Shown here one piece after another: positions 15,545-25,821 of a stretch of 34,492 nucleotides of DNA (its first letter is position 1; every line of letters begins with the position of its first letter). The position numbers and the translations under genes are program-made. Origin of the DNA: Bordetella parapertussis. GTDB taxonomy: Bacteria; Pseudomonadota; Gammaproteobacteria; Burkholderiales; Burkholderiaceae_B. The notes under the pieces are model-generated. The model ran no database searches. It had not been told where the DNA came from and worked only from the letters and a program-made list of their open reading frames with translations. The DNA lies in assembly GCA_943331855.1 (NCBI GenBank), contig CALQNE010000009.1, positions 1 through 34,492 of the forward strand, given 5' to 3'.

Positions 15545-17437
15545 ATGAATAGAAAACTACTTGGGGTGATTGGCGCTGCGACCCTGCTGTCCGCAATGTA
15601 TGCGGGCACGAGTTGGTATATCGGCGAACGCGTGCGGGAAGAATCCAAGGACGCCATCGAGTCTATCAACAGCTACCTCGCTAAAAACTGGTCGAGTCAG
15701 GCCCGGGTCACGCTGCGTGACTATCAGGGCGGGATCTTCTCAAGCCAGGCCTCTTATCTGCTGAGTTTTCCAGCGACCAAAACGTCGACACTCAAGCCCG
15801 AAGTTTTAGTGGTCAACCACATCACGCATGACGCCCTGCCTTTGACCAAAATCGCAAGCGGTCAGCTTGACTGGTTGTCTGCGTCGATTCACACCAGGCT
15901 TGAGCCCACCGCCTTTACTGAGGCATTATTTAAAGCCAGCGGCGGCAAATCTCTCATTGATGGTCATACTCAACTCAACGCCAAGGGGGTCGCAAAAATT
16001 AACTGGGTGATTCGCCCAGTCGATCACACGCAGGATACCGTGCGCGCAAGATTTGCCGGCGCCACGTTAGTCGCTGAGCTTGGTCCCGCCCTCAGTTACA
16101 CCAAGGGCGAACTCAAGATTGAAGCCCTCAACATCACTGACGGCAGACTCACCCTGGACGTCAAGTCAAGCCGTCTACATACTGATACACACCCGGGGCA
16201 ATCTGGCCTGAATATCGGTGCAAGTGGCGCAGATATTGGTGAACTCACCCTCACCTCGCTAAATTTTCCAACGATTGGCGCAAAAAAAATCAACACCAGA
16301 TTGATTTTGAGTGAGAAAGACAATTTATTAAGTGGACAATCTCATTACGAAATCGAACGTGTCACGATTGATAAAAAAGATTGGGGCACGCTAAACCTGA
16401 CCGCCTCGTATGACAAACTGAATAGCGATACCGTCAAATCGCTTGCAGATCTGTACAGCGACATTATCTCTCGCTCATTGAATAACGAGCCTGACGCTGA
16501 TCTGATGACCTCCGCAGATCTCAAACAGTTTTGGGGCTACGTCCAAACGCTCGTCAAAAATAGCCCCACGATTCGGCTGGATCCAATCGCCTGGCAAACC
16601 ATTGATGGTCAAAGCTCAATCTCGCTAAGCACCGTATTGGCGCCAGTCGATTTGCGTAGCGGCGGCATGGGTTTAAATGGCTCGCCCGTTCATTCACTTG
16701 ACGCCAGGTTTGCGCTCTCTCGTGCAATGGCAGTCGGATTACTCTCTGCTGGGCTTGAGGCCTCGGGGGTGAGTGCATCTCAAGCTAAAACCACTGCAGA
16801 TAAAGAAATCGGACACGTACTTGAGGTTGCTAATAAATTAAAGCTCGGAACCCTAAAAGGCGACAGACTCGTCGCACAACTGAGCTTTAAAGACAATGCC
16901 TTTAAGGTAAACGGGCAAGCCGTTTCGGCAGAATCGCTGTTGACCTTCGCCTCCTCGGTGGTGCCTTTAGTCTGGCTCGCCGCTGACCCGGTATCAACAT
17001 CAGACGGCCCCGATGAAGCCGCCGCGAGTCGCCATCTAGACCCGTCGGTTTTAGCAAGTATTTTGACCGCCGCTGACTTCACCTTCGAAGAAGTGAAAGA
17101 CGAGCAAGGGGATCCTTTACTCAAAGTGTCCCCAGGAGACTCGGGGGCCGCAAAGATCGACATGCTTTTTGTAGGCTGCGGCACAGATCCAACCTGCGAA
17201 GATGTGTTGTTGCGCGCAACCTATTCACCTAACAAGCCGATTGCCCTGAAGGTCGCAAACGACTGGAATCATCGAAATCGCTGGGCGCGCGCCTATGTCA
17301 ATGAAAAGCGAGAAGCCGTCATCGAAATGGATATCAGTGCTTACGGTGGAATCGGACGCGATGCCGTCGAAGGCATGGTCAATACTTTCTTTAAAATCGT
17401 TCGAGATTTCTCTAAAGAACTGAACGAGTCAAAATAA
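15545..17437 (+). CDS. DUF945 (YdgA-like) protein fused to a C-terminal YbjN domain
   Basis: A 630-residue protein. Residues 5-25 are a single membrane segment or signal anchor, so most of the chain should lie in the periplasm. Residues up to about 490 follow the DUF945/YdgA pattern: repetitive beta strands, YEIERVTID, SLDARFALSRA, ending at a DNAFKVNGQAV strand where YdgA proteins normally stop. Residues about 498-628 are a YbjN domain: LASILTAADFTFEEV, a CGTDPTC pair of cysteines, VANDWNHRNRWARAYVNEK and EMDISAYGGIG. YbjN proteins have a chaperone-like fold of uncertain role, usually stand alone and are mostly cytoplasmic. Function is unknown. It starts 3 nt after folA and is last in the operon, before a hairpin terminator. 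Confidence 0.82.
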   Translation: MNRKLLGVIGAATLLSAMYAGTSWYIGERVREESKDAIESINSYLAKNWSSQARVTLRDYQGGIFSSQASYLLSFPATKTSTLKPEVLVVNHITHDALPLTKIASGQLDWLSASIHTRLEPTAFTEALFKASGGKSLIDGHTQLNAKGVAKINWVIRPVDHTQDTVRARFAGATLVAELGPALSYTKGELKIEALNITDGRLTLDVKSSRLHTDTHPGQSGLNIGASGADIGELTLTSLNFPTIGAKKINTRLILSEKDNLLSGQSHYEIERVTIDKKDWGTLNLTASYDKLNSDTVKSLADLYSDIISRSLNNEPDADLMTSADLKQFWGYVQTLVKNSPTIRLDPIAWQTIDGQSSISLSTVLAPVDLRSGGMGLNGSPVHSLDARFALSRAMAVGLLSAGLEASGVSASQAKTTADKEIGHVLEVANKLKLGTLKGDRLVAQLSFKDNAFKVNGQAVSAESLLTFASSVVPLVWLAADPVSTSDGPDEAAASRHLDPSVLASILTAADFTFEEVKDEQGDPLLKVSPGDSGAAKIDMLFVGCGTDPTCEDVLLRATYSPNKPIALKVANDWNHRNRWARAYVNEKREAVIEMDISAYGGIGRDAVEGMVNTFFKIVRDFSKELNESK

Positions 17438-17447
17438 AACGCAACCC

Positions 17448-17492
17448 CTCGACTAGCGCCGTTTGACCGAGCGCTAGCCGAGTTTGGGTTTA
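17448..17492 (+). terminator. Probable Rho-independent terminator after the DUF945 gene
   Basis: CTCG-A-CTAGCGC (17448-17459) pairs with GCGCTAG-C-CGAG (17471-17482), an 11-bp stem with one mismatch, followed by a T-rich tail (TTTGGGTTTAGGTTT). It lies between the convergent DUF945 and gcvP genes. The interrupted T tract makes efficiency uncertain. Confidence 0.6.
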
Positions 17493-17495
17493 GGT

Positions 17496-20360
17496 TTACG
17501 CGTACGCCTCAATCGGCAAACACGCACACACTAAATTACGATCGCCCCAAGCATTGTCGACACGCCCCACAGTCGGCCAATACTTGTTTGCCCGCAAACT
17601 TTCTACGGGGTACGCAGCTTGCTGACGAGGATAATCATGATGCCATTCTTCAGCTAGCAACATTTGCGCCGTGTGCGGTGCGTTCTTCAAGACGTTGTCA
17701 GTGCCATCTCGCTCACCGCGTTCAATCTGGGCGATTTCTTGGCGGATCGCGATCATGGCATCAACAAAACGATCAAGCTCAGCCAAACCCTCGGACTCAG
17801 TGGGCTCAACCATTAAGGTACCCGCCACCGGAAAACTCATGGTCGGTGCATGAAACCCATAGTCCATCAAACGCTTGGCAATATCTTCAGCCGAAATTCC
17901 TGAAGCCTCTTTAATGTCATGCATATCAAGAATACATTCGTGTGCCACCCGACCGTTGCGACCGCTATACAAAACGGGATAATGCCCCGCCAATCGGCGT
18001 GCAACATAATTGGCACTCAAGATTGCAACCTCAGTGGCACGGCGCAACCCTGCAGCGCCCATCAACGAGATATACACAAACGGGATTGGCAAAATACTGG
18101 CAGAGCCAAATGGTGCGGCTGACACAGGGCCAACAGGCACGCCATGAGACAGCGTTCCGTTCTCACCCACCACCCCCGGCAAGAACGGCGCAAGGTGCGC
18201 ACGCACGCCGACCGGCCCAACACCAGGACCGCCCCCGCCGTGCGGAATACAAAACGTTTTGTGTAGGTTCAGATGCGACACATCAGAGCCAAACTTACCC
18301 GGCTGCGCCACGCCCACCATAGCGTTCATGTTGGCGCCATCCATGTACACCTGACCACCGGCTGCATGGATCATGTCGCAGATGCCTGTAATTGCCTCTT
18401 CAAACACGCCGTGCGTTGACGGATACGTCACCATCAAAGCGGCAAGACGATCGCCCGTCTGCGTAATCTTGGCCTGCAGATCTTCTAAATCAACGTTGCC
18501 GTGTGAGTCAGACTTGACGACCACGACCTCCATGCCAACCATGTTTGCTGAGGCAGGATTTGTGCCGTGCGCAGACGAAGGAATCAAACACACATCGCGC
18601 TGAGACTGCCCGTTTGCACGGTGGTAAGCGCGGATCGCTAACAACCCGGCATATTCGCCCTGTGCCCCTGAATTGGGCTGCAAGCTGATCGCGTCGTAAC
18701 CCGTAATTTCGCAAAGGTCTTTTGACAGACGTTCGATCATGGTCTGATAACCACGCGTTTGCTCGGCTGGCGCAAACGGATGAATACACGCGAACTCGGG
18801 CCAGGTGACTGGAATCATCTCAACTGTTGCATTCAGCTTCATGGTGCAAGAGCCCAGCGGAATCATCGTACGATCAAGCGCTAAATCTTTATCTGAGAGT
18901 TTACGCAGATAGCGCAACATATCAGTTTCAGATTGAATGCTTGAAAAAATCGGATGACTCAGAATCGCGTGCGTACGTTGCACAGCCTTTGGGATGCCAG
19001 GCAAACCCACAAGCGCCGTTGAAACCGCAGGTGCTGACTTGCCCGTCACGCCTGTAAATAGCGCTACGAGTTGCTCAAGATCATCGGCCGTCACCGTCTC
19101 GTCTAACGAAATCGACAACTGTGTTGCGTTCACATGCCGCAAGTTGATGCGTGCAGCACGCGCGGCCGTGAGCACTTTGTCAGTCAGCGCCCCCGTATTC
19201 AATAACAAGGTGTCAAAAAACGTTTCGTTCGCAACTGGAATGCCGAAGGTGATTAAGGCCTGACGAAGCAGCGCGGTTGCCTGATGCACCCGCGTGGCCA
19301 TCGCGGTCAACCCTTTCGGGCCGTGCCACAAGGCATACATACTTGACATGACAGCAAGCAAAACCTGCGCGGTACAAATATTTGATGTCGCTTTTTCACG
19401 GCGAATATGCTGCTCGCGCGTTTGCAAAGCCAAACGCAAGGCTGGGTTACCTTGCGCATCTTTTGATACCCCCACCAATCGGCCGGGCATACTGCGTTTA
19501 AAGGCGTCTTTGCACGCCATAAAGCCAGCGTGCGGCCCCCCAAATCCAAAGGGGACACCAAACCGCTGTGCCGCACCAATGGCAATATCAGCATCCCAAT
19601 GGCCAGGCGCCTCAAGCAAGGTCAAGGCTAACAAGTCAGTCGCGCAGGCCACCACGCCACCTTTTGCATGCACTTGCGCCGTCAGTGCGCGGTAATCAAA
19701 GACTGCGCCAAGCGACTGTGGATACTGCACCAACAAGCCGAAGCAATCGGGCACGCCCGCCTGCTCATCACCCACTACTACATCAATATCTAACCCATCT
19801 GCACGGGTGCGAATGACTTCAATCGTTTGTGGATGACAGTGCTGCGACACGAAAAAAACTTTGCTCGCGGCCGATGAGGCTCTGCGCGCAAGTGTCATTG
19901 CTTCTGCCGCCGCCGTACCTTCGTCAAGCAACGAAGCATTTGCAATATCGAGGCCGGTTAAGTCAGCCACCATTGTCTGAAAATTCAAAATCGCTTCAAG
20001 ACGACCTTGAGAAATTTCGGGCTGATACGGCGTGTAGGCGGTGTACCATGCCGGATTTTCAAGTACGTTGCGCAGGATCACGTTCGGCGTATGCGTCCCG
20101 TAATAGCCTTGACCAATGTAGTTACGAAATACTTGATTGCTTGCCGCAATCTTTTTCATTTCAGCCAACACATCAGCCTCGGCACGCGGCGCAGCAAGAT
20201 TGAGCTCGCGCGTCATCCGAATATTGGCGGGCACCACTTCTTGCATAAGTGCCTCAAGGCTTGAGGCTCCGATCGCATCAAGCATTTTCTGTTGATCTGC
20301 TTGACCGGGACCAATATGGCGAGGAATAAATTCGTGTGAAGTATCTAAAGGATGGGACAT
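17496..20360 (-). CDS. gcvP: Glycine dehydrogenase (decarboxylating), P-protein
   Basis: The PLP-dependent P-protein decarboxylates glycine and loads the aminomethyl group on lipoyl-GcvH. The product is 954 residues, matching single-chain P-proteins that join the alpha and beta halves. It opens [10 protein letters not shown], has [14 protein letters not shown] in the first half, and in the second half [10 protein letters not shown] and the PLP lysine in [17 protein letters not shown]. The frame stays open to 20498, but that part lies over gcvH in another frame and has no homology; the ATG at 20360, preceded by AAGG, is the true start. It follows gcvH by 10 nt and is last in gcvT-gcvH-gcvP. 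Confidence 0.97.
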   Translation of the reverse strand: MSHPLDTSHEFIPRHIGPGQADQQKMLDAIGASSLEALMQEVVPANIRMTRELNLAAPRAEADVLAEMKKIAASNQVFRNYIGQGYYGTHTPNVILRNVLENPAWYTAYTPYQPEISQGRLEAILNFQTMVADLTGLDIANASLLDEGTAAAEAMTLARRASSAASKVFFVSQHCHPQTIEVIRTRADGLDIDVVVGDEQAGVPDCFGLLVQYPQSLGAVFDYRALTAQVHAKGGVVACATDLLALTLLEAPGHWDADIAIGAAQRFGVPFGFGGPHAGFMACKDAFKRSMPGRLVGVSKDAQGNPALRLALQTREQHIRREKATSNICTAQVLLAVMSSMYALWHGPKGLTAMATRVHQATALLRQALITFGIPVANETFFDTLLLNTGALTDKVLTAARAARINLRHVNATQLSISLDETVTADDLEQLVALFTGVTGKSAPAVSTALVGLPGIPKAVQRTHAILSHPIFSSIQSETDMLRYLRKLSDKDLALDRTMIPLGSCTMKLNATVEMIPVTWPEFACIHPFAPAEQTRGYQTMIERLSKDLCEITGYDAISLQPNSGAQGEYAGLLAIRAYHRANGQSQRDVCLIPSSAHGTNPASANMVGMEVVVVKSDSHGNVDLEDLQAKITQTGDRLAALMVTYPSTHGVFEEAITGICDMIHAAGGQVYMDGANMNAMVGVAQPGKFGSDVSHLNLHKTFCIPHGGGGPGVGPVGVRAHLAPFLPGVVGENGTLSHGVPVGPVSAAPFGSASILPIPFVYISLMGAAGLRRATEVAILSANYVARRLAGHYPVLYSGRNGRVAHECILDMHDIKEASGISAEDIAKRLMDYGFHAPTMSFPVAGTLMVEPTESEGLAELDRFVDAMIAIRQEIAQIERGERDGTDNVLKNAPHTAQMLLAEEWHHDYPRQQAAYPVESLRANKYWPTVGRVDNAWGDRNLVCACLPIEAYA

Positions 20361-20370
20361 GATATTGACC

Positions 20371-20751
20371 TTAGCTTGCGTCTGCAACAGACTGATAACC
20401 TGCGGAATCAAGCAAACCATTGACGTCGCCTGCATTGTTAGGTTTGATTTTGAAAATCCAGGTTTCATACGGCGCCGCATTGATTGACTCTGGTGCATCG
20501 TTCAAGGCTTCGTTAAAACCAACAATTTCGCCCGCGACCGGCGCATAAATATCAGAAGCCGCCTTCACCGACTCAACGACTCCGGCTGTTGCACCTGCAG
20601 CGAGTTTCGCACCCACCTTGACATCACCTACAAAAACCAAGTCGCCGAGTTGTTCTTGCGCTGGGCCCGTAATACCCACCACCATGACATCACCTTCAGC
20701 CTTAATCCACTCGTGCGTCGGTGCGTATTTACGATCGTTAGGAATGCTCAT
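20371..20751 (-). CDS. gcvH: Glycine cleavage system H protein
   Basis: The lipoyl carrier that moves the aminomethyl arm between P, T and L proteins. The 126-residue chain has YAPTHEWIK at the N-terminus, [12 protein letters not shown], and the lipoylated Lys63 in [16 protein letters not shown], all at standard positions. AGGAGA lies upstream of the ATG with good spacing. It sits between gcvT and gcvP, so all three are under the glycine riboswitch. Full length. Confidence 0.97.
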   Translation of the reverse strand: MSIPNDRKYAPTHEWIKAEGDVMVVGITGPAQEQLGDLVFVGDVKVGAKLAAGATAGVVESVKAASDIYAPVAGEIVGFNEALNDAPESINAAPYETWIFKIKPNNAGDVNGLLDSAGYQSVADAS

Positions 20752-20823
20752 GCAAGTCTCCTGAAATTTTGCGGGTTCGATTAGGTCAAAAAATAAAGTA
20801 CAAAAAGTAAAGTAGTGTTGGGA

Positions 20824-21927
20824 TCAAGCTGGGTGGACGACCGCTGCGCCGTGACGTACGAACGGAAGCTTGCACACTTCAGCAGGCACCCATTTGCCAC
20901 GAATATCGATCTCAACGTGATCTCCAACGGCCACGCCCAAGGGCAAGCGCGCAAAGCCAATCGATACACCAAGGGTGGGTGACATCGTGCCACTGGTCAC
21001 TTCTCCCATGCCATCATCGGTACGCACCGCCATATGCGCGCGCATCACCCCACGGTCTAGTAACTTGAGGCCGATAAACGTTTTAGCGTCTGAAAACTGC
21101 TCAATCGCGTCGCGACCAATAAAGCGGCGCTCTGGGTCTTTAAGGGATACCGTCCAGGTCAGGCCTGCTTGATTGGGATGAATCAGTTCATCCATATCCT
21201 GACCATACAAATTCATTCCCGCTTCTAAGCGAAGGGTGTCACGTGCGCCCAAACCGCATGGGTGCACCGACTGAGCGGTCAGATCATTCCAAAGCTGGGC
21301 AACCTCGGAGGCCGGCAAGACGATCTCAAAACCGTCTTCGCCGGTGTATCCCGTGCGAGCAACCATCACATCACCAACAAATACAGCCGCACAGAATATG
21401 CCTAGATTTTGCGTGGCCGCCTGCCAGGCGGGGCGCGCGGCCCACACTTTTGCGCGTGCCCGTGGGCCTTGCACGGCCACCATCGCCAAATCACGGCGCG
21501 GCGTAATGACCACTTGAAATTTGCCAGCCGCTGCCACGCGCTGCATCCAGGCAATATCTTTGTCAGCCGTACCTGCGTTGACCACTAAGCGCCACTGCGT
21601 GGCCGTAAAAAAATAAACAATCAAGTCATCAATGACACCCCCTTGAGGGTTCAACATACAGGAGTACAGCGCCTTGCCTGCCTGAGTCAGTTTTGCTACA
21701 TCATTGGCGACCAGTTTGCGTAGAAACGCTGTCGCATCTGCGCCAACCACATCGACATTGAGCATATGTGAGACGTCAAAGATTCCGGCGTCACGTCGGA
21801 CTGTATGGTGCTCTTCGATTTGAGAGCCGTAGTTCACCGGCATCTCCCAGCCACCGAAATCGACCATGCGTGCACCGGCAGCGACATGAACCTCGGCAAG
21901 GGGAGTACGTTTTAACGCTGCAGACAT
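20824..21927 (-). CDS. gcvT: Aminomethyltransferase, T-protein
   Basis: Transfers the methylene group from lipoyl-GcvH to tetrahydrofolate and releases ammonia. The 367-residue protein shows [26 protein letters not shown], the catalytic Asp in [30 protein letters not shown] and [18 protein letters not shown], and a C-terminal barrel ending [22 protein letters not shown] sits 7 nt before the ATG. It is the first gene of the operon and carries the tandem glycine riboswitch in its 5' leader. The 72-nt gap to gcvH is AT-rich with no clear structure. Confidence 0.97.
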   Translation of the reverse strand: MSAALKRTPLAEVHVAAGARMVDFGGWEMPVNYGSQIEEHHTVRRDAGIFDVSHMLNVDVVGADATAFLRKLVANDVAKLTQAGKALYSCMLNPQGGVIDDLIVYFFTATQWRLVVNAGTADKDIAWMQRVAAAGKFQVVITPRRDLAMVAVQGPRARAKVWAARPAWQAATQNLGIFCAAVFVGDVMVARTGYTGEDGFEIVLPASEVAQLWNDLTAQSVHPCGLGARDTLRLEAGMNLYGQDMDELIHPNQAGLTWTVSLKDPERRFIGRDAIEQFSDAKTFIGLKLLDRGVMRAHMAVRTDDGMGEVTSGTMSPTLGVSIGFARLPLGVAVGDHVEIDIRGKWVPAEVCKLPFVRHGAAVVHPA

Positions 21928-21938
21928 GGATGGGCTCC

Positions 21939-21981
21939 AGAACGATCAAGGGACGAGCAGTTCTTGCACCCGTAACGGGTA
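21939..21981 (-). promoter_or_regulatory. Leader hairpins between the glycine riboswitch and gcvT
   Basis: Two small inverted repeats lie between the second aptamer and the start codon: ACCCG-TTA-CGGGT (about 21968-21980) and AGAAC/GTTCT (21939-21943 with 21960-21964), the latter directly before the GGAG ribosome-binding site. There is no U-run, so a Rho-independent terminator is absent and any switch effect is more likely translational or Rho-dependent. This is inferred from sequence only. Confidence 0.35.
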
Positions 21982-22000
21982 CCTGAACCAGCGATCGCCC

Positions 22001-22230
22001 CTCTGTCCTTTTGCCTGAGAGTTGCCCCGCAAAACAAGCGGGTGTGCACCTTCGGCGCCCGTGTTGGCCAATGCGGCCGCGGGTCTCTCCAGAGTGTTGT
22101 GTTGCTGCAGGCCGATTAAGCCTGCAACATTGCAAATTGCGGTATGGGAAGCCTGAGCGATTCTGGGCGAATTGCGCCTTCGGCGGCAAACTAGGGCACC
22201 CCGTAGGCTACCCGATGCACTCTCCCGCAA
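22001..22230 (-). ncRNA. Tandem glycine riboswitch upstream of gcvT
   Basis: Two glycine aptamers lie head to tail on the gcvT strand. Aptamer 1 (about 22228-22139) opens GCGGGAGAG and holds GCCGCCGAAGGCGCAA and then CGCTCAGGC. Aptamer 2 (about 22095-22001) opens ACTCTGGAGAGACC, holds GGCGCCGAAGGTGCA and ends CTCTCAGGCAAAAGGACAG. These are the conserved glycine-binding cores. Glycine binding would raise expression of gcvT-gcvH-gcvP, as known for this class. The linker of roughly 43 nt can fold into its own hairpin (TGTTGC..AGGC with GCCT..GCAACA), longer than the short linkers usual for the tandem form. Confidence 0.93.
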
Positions 22231-22316
22231 ACTGCGTTCACAGCGCATCCATCGTAACGCGAAATAATGGGCTTAGACAACCCAATCGAAGATTTAATTA
22301 ATGGACACAGTAATTT

Positions 22317-23513
22317 TTAGAGGCTGCGCCCGCAAGCGACCGCCGAAGCCCAGGCCCATTGAAAGTTATACCCCCCCAACCAGCCCGTCACGTCGACCAC
22401 CTCACCAATAAAATGAAGTCCGGGGACAGCCCGCGCCTGCATGCTGCGCTGATCAAGCCCTTTCGTGTCGACGCCCCCGCGCATCACCTCAGCTTTTTTA
22501 TAACCAGCGGTGCCGTTGGGCACCAACGACCAAGCCTGGATACGCGCCGCAAGCTCACGCAACAACCGGTCGGGCGCATCGGCAATGCGTACCGCCGCCT
22601 GCTCACCCAACCATTTTTCAGCCAAACGCTTAGGCCAAAGCCCTGACAACAGATTACCAAGCTGTTGACGCCCGCCAGACTTCGCCTCGAGCAACATGGC
22701 TTCCATTTCTTGGCCAGGTGCCAAGTCGAGCGCAATCGCCTCGCCAGGTTGCCAGTAACTCGAAATCTGTAAGATTCCCGGTCCAGACAAGCCACGATGG
22801 GTGAACAGAACATCTTCCAGAAACATTTGCTGCTTGCGCCCAGCCCCCGTCGAGATCTTGGCCTCAAGCGCTAAGCCCGCCAATTCACCAAACTCGGCCC
22901 ATTGTTCCGCATCAAAAGTGAGAGGAACCAATGCCGGACGGGGCTCTACGACTTTCAAACCAAACTGGCGAGCAATCTTCAAGCCGAAATCGGTGGCCCC
23001 AAGCTGCGGGATTGCCAAACCACCCGTTGCAATGACAAGTTTTTCAGCCTGTATCGAGCCCAGCGACGTCGCAAGCTCATAGCCCGCATCAACGCTTGTC
23101 TCGAGACGCGTAATGTGTTGCACGGTACACGGCATACGCCATTGAACGTCGCCCAGTTGGCACTCGGCACGCAACAAGTCGATCACCTCTTCGCTGCTGC
23201 GGTCACAAAATAATTGGCCACGGTGCTTTTCATGCCAGGCGATACCATAGCGATCCATCAGCGCAATAAAATCCTGCGGCGAATATCCTGCAAGCGCTGA
23301 TTTACAAAAATGGGGGTTGCCCGAGATAAAGTGCTCAGGTTCTACCCGACGATTGGTGAAGTTACACCGACCACCGCCTGAGATTCGAATTTTTTCGGCT
23401 AACAGGGTGGCATGATCCAGCAAAACCACCCGACGTCCGCGCTGCGCCGCCACCGCCGCGCACATCATGCCGGCGGCGCCGGCGCCGATCACCGCGACAT
23501 CAAAGCGTTGCAT
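22317..23513 (-). CDS. NAD(P)/FAD-dependent oxidoreductase, HI0933/YhiN family
   Basis: A 398-residue flavoprotein of the HI0933-like (YhiN) family, whose reaction is unknown. The FAD dinucleotide-binding motif VIGAGAAGMMCA is at about 8-19, followed by the family hallmark EKIRISGGGRCNFTN. KLVIATGGLAIPQLGATDFG, LFTHRGLSGPGILQISSYW and the C-terminal second FAD contact GEVVDVTGWLGGYNFQWAW are all present. It begins 12 nt after the decarboxylase stop on the same strand, so it is probably the last gene of an apbC-dcd-decarboxylase-yhiN run. Full length, no defects seen. Confidence 0.92.
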   Translation of the reverse strand: MQRFDVAVIGAGAAGMMCAAVAAQRGRRVVLLDHATLLAEKIRISGGGRCNFTNRRVEPEHFISGNPHFCKSALAGYSPQDFIALMDRYGIAWHEKHRGQLFCDRSSEEVIDLLRAECQLGDVQWRMPCTVQHITRLETSVDAGYELATSLGSIQAEKLVIATGGLAIPQLGATDFGLKIARQFGLKVVEPRPALVPLTFDAEQWAEFGELAGLALEAKISTGAGRKQQMFLEDVLFTHRGLSGPGILQISSYWQPGEAIALDLAPGQEMEAMLLEAKSGGRQQLGNLLSGLWPKRLAEKWLGEQAAVRIADAPDRLLRELAARIQAWSLVPNGTAGYKKAEVMRGGVDTKGLDQRSMQARAVPGLHFIGEVVDVTGWLGGYNFQWAWASAVACGRSL

Positions 23514-23525
23514 GCGGCCGCGCCA

Positions 23526-25787
23526 TTACTGCTCGAGCAAACAATCGACGTAATACCGTTTGTCGCCGTTTGGCAAGATCTCTTCGGCCAAGCCGTGTAT
23601 GTAAGTTTCGAAACCAGGAAACTTTTCATTAAAGGATCGGGCAAACTGCAGATACTGCACAATTGTTTTATTAAAGCGCTCACCGGGAATCAGCAACGGA
23701 ATACCAGGTGGGTACGGCGTCAATAACACCCCAGTCACTCGGCCCTCAAGCTGATCAATCGATACGCGCTCAACCTCGCGGTGCGCCATTTGAGCAAAGG
23801 CATCAGAAGGCTTCAGCGCAGGCACCATATCACTCAAGTACATCTCAGTCGTTAAGCGTGCAACATCATGCTTGCGGTACTCAGCGTGAATCTGTTGACA
23901 CAGATCGCGCAAGCCAAGGCGCTCATACTGACGATGCCCCTTGCAATAGTCGGGCAAAATCCGCCACATCGGCTGATTACGATCGTAGTCATCTTTAAAT
24001 TGCTGTAACGCAGTGAGCAGCGTGTTCCAGCGACCCTTTGTAATGCCAATCGTAAACATAATAAAAAATGAATACAGACCCGTTTTTTCGACGACGACTC
24101 CGTGTTCAGTCAAAAACTTTGAGACTAACGCCGCAGGGATTCCGGTTTCACCAAAGCTGCCCGACATGTCCAGGCCAGGCGTCACAATCGTGGCCTTAAT
24201 TGGATCTAGCATATTGAAACCTTCGGCCAAATCACCGAAGCCATGCCAGTGATCATTCGACTTAAGCACCCAGTCTGATTGCTCACCCACACCACGCGGC
24301 GCTAAATAATCGGGGCCCCAAACGGTAAACCACCAGTCGTCGTCGCCGTACTCTAAGTCGACCTTGCGCATTGCACGCCTAAAATCGAGCGCCTCGCGAA
24401 TGCTCTCCTCAACTAACGCAGTGCCACCCGGGGCTTCCATCATGGCAGCGGCCACGTCACACGACGCAATAATGGCGTACTGAGGCGAGGTCGAGGTGTG
24501 CATTAAATACGCCTCGTTAAAAATATTGCGGTCTAACTTACGCGTCTCGGGTTCTTGCACAATAATCTGTGAGGCCTGAGAAATACCCGCGAGCAATTTA
24601 TGCGTTGAGTGCGTGGCAAAAACCATCGCCTTGCGACTACGTGGCCGGTTAGGCCCAATCGCATGCATATCTTGATAGAACTCATGAAACGCCGCGTGCG
24701 GCAACCAAGCCTCATCAAAATGCAAGGTATCAATTGTGTCGCCGAGTTTTTCTTTGATCATCTCGACGTTATAGATCACACCATCGTACGTACTTTGCGT
24801 CAGTGTCAAAATGCGAGGTTTTTTATTCTTGACCTTACGCGCGAAAGGATTTGCGTCGATCTTTTTTTGAATATTTTCAAGCTCAAATTCAGCCAGGGGA
24901 ATTGGACCAATAATCCCCATATGATTACGCGTGGGACGCAAAAATACCGGGATCGCACCGGTCATGGTAATTGCGTGCAAGATCGACTTATGGCAGTTGC
25001 GATCGACGACCACAATGTCATCGGCCGCCACGTTCGCGTGCCACACGACTTTATTTGATGTCGACGTACCATTCGTCACAAAGTAGCAATGATCAGCGTG
25101 AAAAATACGCGCCGCATTTAATTCAGATTCTGCAATCGGCCCAGTGTGGTCAAGCAATTGACCAAGCTCATCGACCGCATTACACACATCGGCACGCAAC
25201 ATGTTTTCACCAAAAAACTGGTGAAACATCTGACCGACCGGGCTTTTCAAAAAGGCGACCCCCCCAGAGTGTCCGGGGCAATGCCACGAATACGAACCAT
25301 CTTGAGCATATTTCACCAGTTCGCGAAAAAACGGTGGTGGCAAGCTATCTACATAGCTGCGGGCTTCGCGAATAATGTGGCGCGCCACAAATTCAGGCGT
25401 GTCTTCAAACATGTGAATAAAGCCATGCAGTTCGCGCAAGATATCGTTGGGGATATGCTCAGACGTACGCGTTTCACCATAAAGATAAATCGGAATATCT
25501 GCATTGCGAAAGCGCAACTCGCCAATAAAGGTGCGCAAGTTTTTAATGGCCCCCGCAACATCCTCAGGCGAATCGATATCAAATTCTTCATCGTCAATCG
25601 ACAAGATAAAAGCACTTGCCCGACTTTGCTGTTGTGCAAATGAGCTCAAGTCGCCGTAGCTCGTCACGCCGATAACTTCCATGCCTTCGGCTTCGATCGC
25701 AGAAGCCAACGCCCGCACGCCTAAGCCTGAAGCATTTTCAGAGCGATAGTCTTCATCAATAATAAAAATCGGGAAGCGAAATTTCAT
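23526..25787 (-). CDS. PLP-dependent arginine/lysine/ornithine decarboxylase
   Basis: A 753-residue fold-III amino acid decarboxylase of the AdiA/CadA/SpeF group, making a diamine or agmatine from a basic amino acid. The N-terminal wing domain (about 1-130) has a response-regulator-like look (IFIIDEDYRSENASGLG). The PLP core shows GHSGGVAFLKSPVG, VVDRNCHKSILHA, LHFDEAW and the PLP lysine Lys397 in ATHSTHKLLAGISQAS. The C-terminal domain holds PYPPGIPLLIPGE. Length and the SGVAF/HKLL context are close to E. coli AdiA (about 755), but substrate cannot be decided from sequence. It lies 34 nt after dcd on the same strand. Confidence 0.92.
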   Translation of the reverse strand: MKFRFPIFIIDEDYRSENASGLGVRALASAIEAEGMEVIGVTSYGDLSSFAQQQSRASAFILSIDDEEFDIDSPEDVAGAIKNLRTFIGELRFRNADIPIYLYGETRTSEHIPNDILRELHGFIHMFEDTPEFVARHIIREARSYVDSLPPPFFRELVKYAQDGSYSWHCPGHSGGVAFLKSPVGQMFHQFFGENMLRADVCNAVDELGQLLDHTGPIAESELNAARIFHADHCYFVTNGTSTSNKVVWHANVAADDIVVVDRNCHKSILHAITMTGAIPVFLRPTRNHMGIIGPIPLAEFELENIQKKIDANPFARKVKNKKPRILTLTQSTYDGVIYNVEMIKEKLGDTIDTLHFDEAWLPHAAFHEFYQDMHAIGPNRPRSRKAMVFATHSTHKLLAGISQASQIIVQEPETRKLDRNIFNEAYLMHTSTSPQYAIIASCDVAAAMMEAPGGTALVEESIREALDFRRAMRKVDLEYGDDDWWFTVWGPDYLAPRGVGEQSDWVLKSNDHWHGFGDLAEGFNMLDPIKATIVTPGLDMSGSFGETGIPAALVSKFLTEHGVVVEKTGLYSFFIMFTIGITKGRWNTLLTALQQFKDDYDRNQPMWRILPDYCKGHRQYERLGLRDLCQQIHAEYRKHDVARLTTEMYLSDMVPALKPSDAFAQMAHREVERVSIDQLEGRVTGVLLTPYPPGIPLLIPGERFNKTIVQYLQFARSFNEKFPGFETYIHGLAEEILPNGDKRYYVDCLLEQ

Positions 25788-25821
25788 GCAACAAGCCTCG
25801 CAAACGTATGAGGGATCGAAA

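Noticed and set aside
20361..20498. 46-residue N-terminal extension of gcvP
   Set aside because: Lies over gcvH in another frame; the family N-terminus and a ribosome-binding site support the start at 20360.
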